64,000 bases of DNA from contig CAWFPH010000003.1 in NCBI GenBank assembly GCA_963817615.1, positions 372,001 to 436,000 of the forward strand, in the 5' to 3' direction. The stretch is from FEN-1219 sp963817615 (GTDB lineage Bacteria > Pseudomonadota > Gammaproteobacteria > Steroidobacterales > Rariloculaceae). The notes below the pieces were generated by a model that had not been told where the DNA came from, searched no databases, and saw only the letters and a program-made list of their open reading frames with translations. How positions within the stretch are numbered: position 1 is the stretch's first letter; each line of letters starts with the position of its first letter. The translations under genes were made by a program, and so were the position numbers. Positions 45,352 through 54,081 of this stretch are shown here, one piece after another.

Positions 45352-47334
45352 ATGGCGGAAGCCGCCTCCACCGACGGTCTTCGCCGCACTGCGGACCGGC
45401 TGCGCCTCCCTCCTCACTCGCTCGAGGCCGAGCAGTCCTTGCTTGGCGGTCTCATGCTCGATCAGCGTGCGTGGGATCAAGTGGCGGACCTTGTGTCCGT
45501 CGACGATCTCTACCGTGCAGACCACAGGCTGATTTTTGGCGCCATCGCGGCGCTTGCAGAACGTAACCAGCCACCCGACGCCGTTACGGTTAGCGAACGC
45601 CTGCAGCAACTCGGTCAGCTCGAGGCGGCTGGCGGCTTGCAGTATCTCGCGAGGCTCGTCGAGGATGTGCCGAGCGCCGCCAACATTCGAGCGTATGCGC
45701 AAATCGTGCGCGATCGAGCAATGTTGCGGCAGCTCATCGAGATTGGCGGCGATATCGCGGCGAGCGCCCACACGACGGAAGGCCTGACGGTCGCTGAGAT
45801 CGTCGATCTTGCCGAGCAGCGTGTCTTCGAGATAGCCGATCGTGGCCAACGCCGCGGGTCGGGTTTCGTGCAGCTGAAGCAGATCCTGCCGAGGACAATC
45901 GATCGTCTCGACGTGTTGAGCCACTCGACAAGCGATATAACGGGCATCTCGACCGGCTTCACCGATCTCGACAAGCTGACGGCCGGCTTGCAGCGCGGTG
46001 AGCTCATCATTATTGCGGGGCGACCGTCGATGGGAAAGACGACTCTCGCCATGAACTTGGCCGAGAATGCGGCGATCGGCGGTCAAGTGCCGACCGCAAT
46101 TTTCAGCATGGAGATGTCTGCTGAGCAGCTGAGCTTTCGAATGATCGGTTCGATTGGCCGCGTAAACCAAACGCGACTGCGTACCGGTAAGCTCACGGAT
46201 GAGGATTGGTCGCGCATCGACTCGGCTGTCTCGATGATGTCGAGCGCGCCGATCTTCATCGACGATAGCGGTGCACTGACGCCGACCGAGGTTCGTGCCC
46301 GAGCACGCCGCTTAAAACGCGAGCATGGCCTCGGCTTGATCGTCGTCGACTATTTGCAGCTCATGCAGGTGACGGGCACGGTCGAAAATCGTGCAACGGA
46401 GATCTCCGAGATCTCGCGCTCGCTCAAGGCCCTTTCGAAGGAGCTCGACGTACCGGTTATTGCGCTGTCGCAGCTCAATCGCAGCGTCGAGCAGCGTACG
46501 GACAAGAAGCCGGTCATGTCGGATCTCAGAGAGTGTGTCGCGGGCGAGACGCTCGTCTGTCTCGCCGACGGCAGACGCAAGCGCGTATCGGAGTTGGTGG
46601 GAACGACGCCGACCGTCTGGGCGCTCGATCGCGATCGGCGCATCGTCGAGGCACGGGCGGATGAGGTCTGGTGCGTCGGGCGCCGTCCGGTGAAGCGGGT
46701 GCTGCTCGAAAGCGGCCTGTCAATTCGCGCGACCGCGGACCACAGGCTGCTCGCTCGGCGTGGGTGGACCAGTGTGGGCGGGCTCGGCGCGAATGACAGG
46801 CTCGCGGTTGCCAAGGCTCTTCCGAGGCAGCCGATCCGGCTGGCACGGCGCTTCGCCTCTGAAGTTCGCGGCTTTGCGACGCGCTTGATGACTGTCGGAT
46901 CCACCGTCTGGAACGGTAAGACGGTGTTCTCGATGCGAGGAACGAGTGGCGCGGTGGATCCTGCAGGCCTGTTCGGCTGCGATGTGGCCATGGAGGATAT
47001 CGGCGCTTCGAACGTCTCCTGGGATCGCGTCATCGATGTCGTGCCGGACGGTGAAGCGGAAGTGTTCGACCTGACCGTTCCTGGACCTGCGAATTGGCTT
47101 GCCGACGGAATCGTGACGCACAACTCCGGCGCGATCGAGCAGGATGCGGATCTGATCGTTTTCATCTACCGCGAGGAAGTCTACGAGCCCGATACGCCGC
47201 GCAAGGGTATCGCCGACATCATCATCGCCAAGCAGCGCAATGGTCCCGTGGGCGAGGTGCGACTGACGTTCCTCGGCGAGTTTACGAAATTCGAGAATCT
47301 GATAGCCGAGGCCTACGGCGAAGGTGTGTTCTGA
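45352..47334 (+). CDS. dnaB: Replicative DNA helicase DnaB containing an intein
   Basis: Hexameric 5'-3' helicase of the replication fork. The precursor is 660 residues; removing the 197-residue intein (395-591) gives a normal 463-residue DnaB. The N domain has LPPHSLEAEQSLLGGLMLD; the RecA-like domain has Walker A IIAGRPSMGKTTLAMNLA, Walker B GLIVVDYLQLM, and VIALSQLNRSVEQRTDKKP. The host breaks after DLRE and resumes at SGAIEQDADLIVFIYRE. Splicing is required to rebuild the conserved block. Last gene of the rpsF-rpsR-rplI-dnaB run. Confidence 0.96.
   Translation: MAEAASTDGLRRTADRLRLPPHSLEAEQSLLGGLMLDQRAWDQVADLVSVDDLYRADHRLIFGAIAALAERNQPPDAVTVSERLQQLGQLEAAGGLQYLARLVEDVPSAANIRAYAQIVRDRAMLRQLIEIGGDIAASAHTTEGLTVAEIVDLAEQRVFEIADRGQRRGSGFVQLKQILPRTIDRLDVLSHSTSDITGISTGFTDLDKLTAGLQRGELIIIAGRPSMGKTTLAMNLAENAAIGGQVPTAIFSMEMSAEQLSFRMIGSIGRVNQTRLRTGKLTDEDWSRIDSAVSMMSSAPIFIDDSGALTPTEVRARARRLKREHGLGLIVVDYLQLMQVTGTVENRATEISEISRSLKALSKELDVPVIALSQLNRSVEQRTDKKPVMSDLRECVAGETLVCLADGRRKRVSELVGTTPTVWALDRDRRIVEARADEVWCVGRRPVKRVLLESGLSIRATADHRLLARRGWTSVGGLGANDRLAVAKALPRQPIRLARRFASEVRGFATRLMTVGSTVWNGKTVFSMRGTSGAVDPAGLFGCDVAMEDIGASNVSWDRVIDVVPDGEAEVFDLTVPGPANWLADGIVTHNSGAIEQDADLIVFIYREEVYEPDTPRKGIADIIIAKQRNGPVGEVRLTFLGEFTKFENLIAEAYGEGVF
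46534..47124 (+). other. DnaB intein, 197 residues, no endonuclease motif
   Basis: Self-splicing Hint domain in frame in dnaB. It starts with Cys1 (CVAGETLVCLADG, block A), has block B GLSIRATADHRLLA with T67-x-x-H70, block F around SWDRVIDVVPDGEAEVFDLTV and block G ending GIVTHN with His196-Asn197, followed by +1 Ser. These are the expected splicing residues. No LAGLIDADG motif is visible between B and F. About 85 residues separate them, more than in minimal mini-inteins, with a Ser/Gly/Thr-rich stretch. Block F has Ala186 where a His is usual (GPANW rather than GPHNF). It is similar to the remembered Rhodothermus DnaB intein. Confidence 0.93.
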
Positions 47335-47368
47335 CCACGGGCCGTGCGAGGGGGCGGCGGCGAATAGA

Positions 47369-47396
47369 ATGCCGCCGGGTCGAGAACCGGCGGCAT
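47369..47396. terminator. Hairpin between convergent dnaB and FHA genes
   Basis: A perfect 10-bp stem ATGCCGCCGG/CCGGCGGCAT with an 8-base loop. No T-run follows on either strand, so it may be a weak or Rho-assisted bidirectional terminator. Confidence 0.5.
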
Positions 47397-47405
47397 CGAG
47401 GATGA

Positions 47406-48203
47406 CTAGTTGACGAAGAACCCCATCTTCACGCCGGCGAGCTGGATCACGTCGTTATCCTGCAGCTTACGGGCCTGCGGACCGATCGCCATGCCGTTCA
47501 CCAGCGGGAAGCCTTCCGTTTTGCCGCTCTCGACGTGCACGATGTAATAGCCCTCGGCCCGGCGCGTGATTGCTGCGACCTGAACTCCGGGTCGACCGAG
47601 CGTCGTCAATGCCTTGTTCAGCTCGAGCTCGCGACCTGCGAACGTGCCGGAAAGGACCTGGAGCTTGGCGAGCGGCAAGACCGGAGCGGCTTCCTCGTCG
47701 ACTTCCTGAGTAGCGGTCGGGTTGAACGGCTTGCGCTGTTTCGCCGCTCCAGAATCCACGACAACCGCCGGTTTCGCGGCCGCCGCGGCTGCTGGTGTTT
47801 CTTTGGCGGCTGCAGCCTCCGCGGCACGCGCTGCCTTGGCGACTTGGCGTTCCAAGTCGCGAGTCGGCTCGATCACCATCGTTTTCTCGAACTCGTCCTC
47901 TGGCGCCTGCTGGGCTTGGTCGTCGACGTAGCGCAGCTGGTGATGGCCGACCGTAATGACATCGCCGTGCTGTAGCGCATGCTTCTTGATCAGTTTGCCG
48001 TTGACGTAGGTGCCGTTTGTGCTGTTGAGATCTTCGAGAAACGAATCATTCAGAATGTTGATGATCAGCGAATGGTGTCCGCTGACTGCGGCATTGTCGA
48101 TCCGGATATCGTTGTCCGGCAGACGGCCGACCGTATAGCGCTCCTTGGTCATGTTGTATTCCGCCAAGGTTTGGCCGTCCAAACTTAGAATCAAGCGTGC
48201 CAT
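47406..48203 (-). CDS. FHA-domain protein, two FHA modules
   Basis: A 265-residue cytoplasmic protein. The N-terminal FHA domain (about 5-90) has YTVGRLPDNDIRIDNAAVSGHH and LEDLNSTNGTYVNG, which bind phosphothreonine. An Ala-rich linker follows, with KTMVIEPTRD and TATQEVD that could be phosphorylated. A second, degenerate FHA-like domain (about 185-265) has LTTLGRPGVQVAAITRR. Last gene of the kinase-phosphatase-FHA operon, so it is probably the reader of that kinase's mark (inference). Confidence 0.88.
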   Translation of the reverse strand: MARLILSLDGQTLAEYNMTKERYTVGRLPDNDIRIDNAAVSGHHSLIINILNDSFLEDLNSTNGTYVNGKLIKKHALQHGDVITVGHHQLRYVDDQAQQAPEDEFEKTMVIEPTRDLERQVAKAARAAEAAAAKETPAAAAAAKPAVVVDSGAAKQRKPFNPTATQEVDEEAAPVLPLAKLQVLSGTFAGRELELNKALTTLGRPGVQVAAITRRAEGYYIVHVESGKTEGFPLVNGMAIGPQARKLQDNDVIQLAGVKMGFFVN

Positions 48204-48234
48204 TTTTGTCGTCCCAATTCCGGAGCTGTGAACA

Positions 48235-49059
48235 CTAGCCGAACAAGTTGCGGAACTTGCCTAGGAACCCGACGTCGGCCGGAAACGAGTCCGCTATCCG
48301 CACGAGAATGATCGACACGTTGTCGCGACCGCCGTTGTCGTTCGTGAGCTTGATCAGCTGCTCACCAATGGTCTTCACGTCGTTGTTGAACGTGCTGATC
48401 GTGAGATGGATGTCCTCGTCCTCGACCATATCCGGGAGGCCGTCGGAGCACATGAGGAAGTAGTCGCCCTTCTGAACTTCCATTTCCTGCACTTCGACTT
48501 CGACATTTGCTTCGACACCGAGCGCACGAGTAACGTAGTTTCGATTGGTCGAGCGCTGAGCTTCCTCCTGCGAGTAAAAGCCACGATCCACCAGTTCCTG
48601 CAGGAGCGAATGGTCCATCGTAACCTGTTCGAAGCGATTATCGCGTAAGCGATACATCCTCGAGTCTCCAACGTGCGCTATAGAGACGCGGTCGTCGTAG
48701 AACAAGCTCGCGACTAGGGTAGTTCCCATTCCTTCGCACTGCGGTTGCGATTGGGCGGTCTGATTGATGACCTTGTTCGCGCGATGAATCGCGTCGCGCA
48801 GGACTATCGTCTGGCGCATATAGCCGGTGCCAGCTTCGATCTCGTTGCGCTTCTCGCGTTTGCACGCCTCCGTTACGAGATCGATGACGGTTTTCACCGC
48901 AATGCCACTCGCGACTTCGCCCGCGTTGTAGCCCCCCATACCGTCTGCGAGCACCCACAGGCCTATATCGGGCTGGGCGCCGATCGCATCCTCGTTGTGG
49001 TCCCTGACCTTGCCGACGTCCGTGACTTCGACATGAACGAATTTCCCTTTGAGACTCAT
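48235..49059 (-). CDS. PP2C-type Ser/Thr protein phosphatase
   Basis: Metal-dependent phosphatase of 274 residues. Motifs in order: DVGKVRDHNEDAIG, LWVLADGMGGYNAGEVAS, HVGDSRMYRLR, DHSLLQELV, YFLMCSDGLPDMVEDEDI and GGRDNVSIILVR, which provide the metal-binding aspartates. No membrane segment. It lies 27 bases after the kinase gene and 31 before the FHA gene, so it most likely reverses that kinase. Confidence 0.93.
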   Translation of the reverse strand: MSLKGKFVHVEVTDVGKVRDHNEDAIGAQPDIGLWVLADGMGGYNAGEVASGIAVKTVIDLVTEACKREKRNEIEAGTGYMRQTIVLRDAIHRANKVINQTAQSQPQCEGMGTTLVASLFYDDRVSIAHVGDSRMYRLRDNRFEQVTMDHSLLQELVDRGFYSQEEAQRSTNRNYVTRALGVEANVEVEVQEMEVQKGDYFLMCSDGLPDMVEDEDIHLTISTFNNDVKTIGEQLIKLTNDNGGRDNVSIILVRIADSFPADVGFLGKFRNLFG

Positions 49060-49086
49060 GCGGCTGAATTGTCTTCTCGGCTCTTA

Positions 49087-51147
49087 TCAAGCGACCAGCG
49101 GAATGCTGTCGCGGAGGGCGGTGGCCATCTCGGCACCCGTTCGGTAGCGTTCTGCCGGGTCCTTCGCCAGTGCTCGATCAACGATCTCGTTCAGCGGCTC
49201 GGGAAGGTCTGCGCGCACCGCGGTGACCGGTTCGTGCTGCTCATTCGCGATCACGAACATGAGCTTGGTCATGGAAGCTCCACGGAAGGGCAGATGGCCG
49301 GTCAGCAACTGATACAGACTAACACCCAGCGCGAATAAGTCAGTGTGCCCGTTCACGTTTTTCCCTTCGAGCTGCTCGGGCGACATGAACGCCGGCGTCC
49401 CCAAAACGATCCCGGTTCGCGTTCGACTGACATCGATCAACCTGGCGATTCCGAAGTCAGTGATCTTCAGGCTGTCCGAGGTCGAATCATACATAATATT
49501 GGCGGGCTTGATATCCCTGTGGACGACGTTCTGAGAGTGTGCGTAGTCGAGCGCCTCGGCTGTCCGGCTAAGGAGCTCGAGCACCTTTTCGGGGGGAAGC
49601 AGCCGCTCGGCGGAGGCGAACTGGCTCAAGTGGCGACCTTTGAGATACTCCATCGCGATGTACGCGAGTCCCTCGCTCTCGCCGACATCGAAGATGGTGA
49701 CGATGTTGGGATGGCTGAGTCGTCCCGCGATCTCGGCTTCCTGTAGGAAGCTGCGGCTCGCAACTTCGAGCTCCGTCGGCTCGAATTCGGCGGCGAGATC
49801 GAACGCCTTGAGCGCGACGATTCGATTGATTTTCGGGTCGCGACCCAGGTACACGAACCCCGTCGCGCCTCGCCCAATCGGTTCAAGCAGCTGATAGCGT
49901 CCGAGTAAATCGGGCATCTGTTCGCGGTCGCCCGGGGTCACTGCGTTTGCTCGCGGTGCTGCCCGTTGCACGAGGAGACGGGAAACCTCGCGGAAACGGC
50001 TGTCGACCTGGGCAATCCGATGATACAGGTCAGTCGCTTCATCGGAATGCGCGGCCGCATCGAGGGCCGAAGCGAGTTCGTAGAGTTCCGGCAGGAGTCC
50101 CGGCGTCGGGCTGACTTGCCGGTACGACGACCAGGCTCGCTTTAGCTCTCCTGCCGCCGCCGCTCGGCGCGCAACGACGAGGTCGTCGTCCCGTCCAGTC
50201 TTGCCTGGACCAGGGATCCACCATACCGAAAAGCCTGCGCTCGCCAAGATCCACGACAGCGGTGCGCCGAGAGGTATCCAATAACCCCATCGGAATGCCG
50301 CTGCTCCGGCCGCCGTGATGGCGAGCACGCCGCAGAGGGCGGCGCAAGATCGCCACATGCGTGTCCGAAGTCGCTGCGCGGCAAGCGCCACGACAGTCAA
50401 CGCAGCGAGCAGCCATGCCGCGATGGTGGGGAAAGCGCCTGTTGCGATGTGGCGTTCGTCACGGTAGCTCGTCAAGGCCTGTGCGAGCAGCTCGGGTCCG
50501 TTCAGCTCACCTACCGGCGTCCGAAATCGCGGTTCAAACGGCCCCGCGAGGACGACCTTCCCGGCGAGCGGTGACGAATCCATCGCGAGGTCTGCAAGGT
50601 TGAGCGTTTCGAACGGCCGGCCTGGTATAAACGCAAGCCGTCGGCTAGAACCCGGCGAGTTAGGGACGTATCTGTTCAGCTGTTCGGCCGCCACCGCCGC
50701 CAGCGACGGCTGCTTCTCGCCGTCTGCCGAATCCAGAATCTCAGAGTCGGTTCGGACCACGCCGTCCGGATCCGGCTCGAAGGCGAAGTGCCCACCGCGT
50801 TGCCAGGTCGTGCGACGGAGAAGGCGCGTGCCCGCCGGAACATCGAGCGGACCGAGGAGCAGGGCGTGGTCGTGTTGTGGAGGCTCGTCGAGCGTCGTCA
50901 AGACCAAGCGCGCACCGCTCCGTTCCGCGAGCGTCGCGAGCGCATCCAGCTCGCTAGGCGTCTTGACCTCGACCAGCACCGAGTCCGACTGTGGTGAACC
51001 TGCGCTCAGGCGTGACCACATGTCGAATACCCAGTGGTCGACTCGCCCGGGTAGGTCTAGGGGCGGTGCATGCAAAGCCGCAGTGGCGAGTAGCGCAATC
51101 GCAGCGGCTTTTGCCACGTGACGGTGCAGATTCGAGAAACCTTCCAT
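49087..51147 (-). CDS. Membrane Ser/Thr protein kinase with N-terminal CHASE2-like sensor
   Basis: A 686-residue protein. It has an N-terminal hydrophobic segment, an extracytoplasmic region (about 30-235) with a CHASE2-like pattern (DHWVFDMWSRL, LAGKVVLAGPFEPRFRTPVGELNGPELLAQAL), two or three membrane helices (about 245-330), and a helical linker (about 345-420). The kinase domain (about 425-680) has GRGATGFVYLG, ALKAF, VVHRDIKPANIMYD, DFGIARL and GTPAFMSPEQ, all active-site residues present. The sensor is at the N-terminus and the kinase at the C-terminus, unlike PknB. The ATG at 51147 has GGGGGA upstream; an ATG 13 codons earlier is possible. Confidence 0.88.
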   Translation of the reverse strand: MEGFSNLHRHVAKAAAIALLATAALHAPPLDLPGRVDHWVFDMWSRLSAGSPQSDSVLVEVKTPSELDALATLAERSGARLVLTTLDEPPQHDHALLLGPLDVPAGTRLLRRTTWQRGGHFAFEPDPDGVVRTDSEILDSADGEKQPSLAAVAAEQLNRYVPNSPGSSRRLAFIPGRPFETLNLADLAMDSSPLAGKVVLAGPFEPRFRTPVGELNGPELLAQALTSYRDERHIATGAFPTIAAWLLAALTVVALAAQRLRTRMWRSCAALCGVLAITAAGAAAFRWGYWIPLGAPLSWILASAGFSVWWIPGPGKTGRDDDLVVARRAAAAGELKRAWSSYRQVSPTPGLLPELYELASALDAAAHSDEATDLYHRIAQVDSRFREVSRLLVQRAAPRANAVTPGDREQMPDLLGRYQLLEPIGRGATGFVYLGRDPKINRIVALKAFDLAAEFEPTELEVASRSFLQEAEIAGRLSHPNIVTIFDVGESEGLAYIAMEYLKGRHLSQFASAERLLPPEKVLELLSRTAEALDYAHSQNVVHRDIKPANIMYDSTSDSLKITDFGIARLIDVSRTRTGIVLGTPAFMSPEQLEGKNVNGHTDLFALGVSLYQLLTGHLPFRGASMTKLMFVIANEQHEPVTAVRADLPEPLNEIVDRALAKDPAERYRTGAEMATALRDSIPLVA

Positions 51148-51266
51148 GGCAGTCCCCCGCGCGGGCGGAGTATGCCACGCGATCATTCCACGCCCTGTGA
51201 TCCACGCCCGGTTTGCCTTGCGGAGGGCGGTCCCGCGGAGAACCCAATTCGGCTATTCTCGCGCGC

Positions 51267-52619
51267 ATGTCGAAGCAAAGGCGTGCCTATTCCTGCGAAA
51301 GCTGCGGCGCCGTCCAGTCGAAGTGGCAGGGCCAATGTCCGGACTGTGGCGCGTGGAACAGTCTCGTCGAGACGGCGTCCGCAAGCCGCGCACCCTCCGC
51401 ACGATCGCGCGAAGCGCGCGCCGAGCTTGCCCGTCTCGATGAGCTCGATGTCAGCCGCGTGGCGAGATTGTCGACGGGTCTTGGAGAATTCGACCGCGTG
51501 CTCGGCGGTGGCCTAGTGCCCGGCGGCGTCGTGCTGCTTGGGGGCGATCCGGGAATCGGCAAGTCGACGTTATTGCTTCGCTCGCTGGCGGATCTCGCGG
51601 CTCGAGTCGAGTCTTGCTACGTCACAGGAGAAGAGTCTCTCGACCAAATCGCTTTGCGCGCCCAGCGCCTCGGTGTCGGCGGGGCCCCGCTGGAGCTGCT
51701 CGCCGAAACATGCGTCGAAACTGCGCTAAGCGCGTTAGCGAATCGACGTGAGTTGGGTGTGTTAGCGATCGACTCCATCCAGACGCTCTATAGCGCGGAG
51801 CTAGAGTCGGCGCCCGGTTCCGTGAGTCAGCTCCGCGAATGCACGGCGCAGCTAGTCCGCTATGCCAAGGAGCATGAGGTCGCAACGCTGCTCGTGGGGC
51901 ACGTGACGAAGGAGGGGACGCTTGCGGGTCCGCGCGTGCTCGAGCACATGGTCGATACCGTGCTCTACTTCGAGAGCGACGTCGGTAGTCGATTCCGCAT
52001 CGTGCGGGCCGCGAAGAACCGCTTCGGGGCAGCGAACGAAATGGGTTTCTTCGTGATGGCGGAAGATGGTTTCCGCGAAGTCAAAAATCCATCGGCAATC
52101 TTCCTGGCTCGGCGTAGCAGTCCCGTGCCCGGCAGCGTCACCCTCGTGACCCGCGAGGGCACGAGGCCCGTGCTCGTCGAGGTGCAGGCCCTCGTCGACG
52201 CGACACGCGGGCAAGCCCCTCGTCGGCTCGCGCAAGGGTTCGATGGTCAGCGGCTGGCGCTACTGCTTGCTGTCCTGCATCGGCACGCCGGGTTCGCCGG
52301 CGGCGACGGCGACGTGTTTGCCAACATCGTTGGAGGTCTGCGTGTGACCGAAACGGCCGCAGATTTGGCGATCGCGCTCGCCATCGTTTCGAGCGCTTAC
52401 GGCCGGCCGGTCCCGGCAGATCTCGCCGTGTTCGGCGAAATCGGCCTCACGGGGGAGATCCGGCCGGTTCCGTTCGGCGAAGAGCGGCTGATCGAGGCGC
52501 AAAAGCACGGCTTCAAGAGGGCGTTGGTCCCTCGGGCGAATGCCCCGCGCCGTGTGCATGACATCGAAGTATTGGCGATCGATCGTCTTGGGGAAGCGCT
52601 CGCTCTGCTCGGGTCATGA
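51267..52619 (+). CDS. radA: DNA repair protein RadA
   Basis: RecA-like branch-migration helicase in recombinational repair. The 450-residue protein has a C4 zinc finger (YSCESCGAVQSKWQGQCPDCG), Walker A LLGGDPGIGKSTLLLRS, Walker B VLAIDSIQTLYS, the RadA-specific KNRFGAANEMGFF, and a C-terminal Lon-like domain (FANIVGGLRVTETAADLAIAL). The ATG at 51267 gives the standard start. Divergent from the kinase operon; convergent with the CorC gene 11 bases on. Confidence 0.95.
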   Translation: MSKQRRAYSCESCGAVQSKWQGQCPDCGAWNSLVETASASRAPSARSREARAELARLDELDVSRVARLSTGLGEFDRVLGGGLVPGGVVLLGGDPGIGKSTLLLRSLADLAARVESCYVTGEESLDQIALRAQRLGVGGAPLELLAETCVETALSALANRRELGVLAIDSIQTLYSAELESAPGSVSQLRECTAQLVRYAKEHEVATLLVGHVTKEGTLAGPRVLEHMVDTVLYFESDVGSRFRIVRAAKNRFGAANEMGFFVMAEDGFREVKNPSAIFLARRSSPVPGSVTLVTREGTRPVLVEVQALVDATRGQAPRRLAQGFDGQRLALLLAVLHRHAGFAGGDGDVFANIVGGLRVTETAADLAIALAIVSSAYGRPVPADLAVFGEIGLTGEIRPVPFGEERLIEAQKHGFKRALVPRANAPRRVHDIEVLAIDRLGEALALLGS

Positions 52620-52630
52620 GCAACGGGATT

Positions 52631-53914
52631 TCATGCCGCCACTTTGGGCGGCGACGGCCCCGGCGCGAAGACGCGCACTTTCTTGATGCCGTGCTCACTC
52701 GCGTCGAGAATCTCGATCGGATAATTCGCAACCGTAACGCCTGTCCCCTTTTCCGGAATGGTTTCGAGTTGCTCGACGATTAGGCCGTTGAGGGTCTTTG
52801 GACCATCGGTCGGCAGGTTCCAATTCATCAAGCGATTGAGTTCCCGGACGTTGGCGCTCGCGTCGACGACATAGCTGCGATCGCTTTCCTTGGTGATCCC
52901 TAGATGCACCCCTGCTGGCTCAGTGCCCAGTTCGCCCACGATTTCGCGAATGATGTCTTGGGTCGTGATCAATCCCTGCACGTCGCCGTATTCGTCGACG
53001 ACGAATGCCGAGCGGCGCTTGTGCAGCTGAAAATTGAGCAGTTGCTTATTGAGTGGTGTGCCCTCCGGCACGAAGTAGGGTTCGCGGATTCGTTCGAGCA
53101 GCACTGCCTGGGTGAGCTCGCCGCGTGCGAGGTCGGGCAGCAGATCGCGGATTCGCGCGAGACCGACGATGTTGTCGATGTCTTCGCGATAGACGGGAAG
53201 CCGATCGTGGCTGCTTTCCTGGATGATGCGGAGGTTTTCGTTCCACTTTCTATCCAAGTCGAGGCCGACGATCTCCTGCCTTGGCACCATCACGTCGTCG
53301 ACGGTTACGGCATCCAGGTCGAGGATACTGAGCAACATCCTCTGATGCCGTCGCGGCACCATCACGCCTGCCTCGGCGACCACCGTGCGTAGCTCGTCGG
53401 CGCTCAGTGAATGCGAAGCGATCTGATCCGCACGCACCCCGAGCAATCGCAGCAAACCATTGGCGATTAGATTGATGACCCAAACGGCCGGATACGCGAT
53501 CTTGAGGAGCGGGTAGTAGATCAGGGCGGCTGGAAGACCGACCCGCTGTGGATTGAGCGCGGCGATCGTCTTCGGAGCAACTTCGCTGAAGATGAGGACG
53601 ACGCACGTCAGTATGAAGGTGCCGACAAGGATCGCGCCTTGGCCGCCGACCCGCAAAGCGATCATCGTGACCAGTGTCGCGGCTCCGAGATTGACAGCCG
53701 TGTTGCCCAGTAGGATCAGGCCGATCAGCTGGTCCGGTCGTTGCAGCAGCCGCTCCGCAAGTCGTGCGCCGCGATGGCCCGCGCGCGAGAGATGCCGCAG
53801 CCGGTATCGGTTGAGGCTCATCAGCGCGGTCTCGGTGCCCGAGAAGAATGCCGACAGGAGAATTAGCAGTACGACGAGGCCGACCAGAAGCGCCAGCGGA
53901 ACTTGGTCACTCAA
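52631..53914 (-). CDS. CNNM/CorC-HlyC family membrane protein
   Basis: The 427-residue protein has an N-terminal DUF21 domain (about 1-190) with three or four membrane helices and LSAFFSGTETALMSLNRYRL, a CBS pair (about 215-340, with MVPRQEIVGLDLDRK and RSAFVVDEYGDVQGLITTQDI) and a C-terminal CorC_HlyC domain (GITKESDRSYVVDASANVRELNRLM). Members are linked to Mg2+ or Co2+ transport; substrate not known here. Divergent from ffh across about 167 bases. Confidence 0.9.
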   Translation of the reverse strand: MSDQVPLALLVGLVVLLILLSAFFSGTETALMSLNRYRLRHLSRAGHRGARLAERLLQRPDQLIGLILLGNTAVNLGAATLVTMIALRVGGQGAILVGTFILTCVVLIFSEVAPKTIAALNPQRVGLPAALIYYPLLKIAYPAVWVINLIANGLLRLLGVRADQIASHSLSADELRTVVAEAGVMVPRRHQRMLLSILDLDAVTVDDVMVPRQEIVGLDLDRKWNENLRIIQESSHDRLPVYREDIDNIVGLARIRDLLPDLARGELTQAVLLERIREPYFVPEGTPLNKQLLNFQLHKRRSAFVVDEYGDVQGLITTQDIIREIVGELGTEPAGVHLGITKESDRSYVVDASANVRELNRLMNWNLPTDGPKTLNGLIVEQLETIPEKGTGVTVANYPIEILDASEHGIKKVRVFAPGPSPPKVAA

Positions 53915-54081
53915 CGGCCTTGATCCTCCTCGGAAAAGCAGATCTTGCAGTAGATTGGCCGAACGCCAAACGGAGTGTCAAGGAAGCGATCTGCGACCGC
54001 AACTGGCGCGCGGTGGCCCGTGGGCAATGCGGCAGCCATGCTAACCTGGTAGGCGTTCGCCCGTTCTCGACAGACTATTCC

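Noticed and set aside
46800..47030. Homing endonuclease in the dnaB intein
   Set aside because: No LAGLIDADG, HNH or GIY-YIG pattern is visible and the segment is too short.
47364..47369. TAGAAT box after dnaB as a promoter
   Set aside because: It lies between convergent genes just before a hairpin, with nothing downstream on that strand to transcribe.
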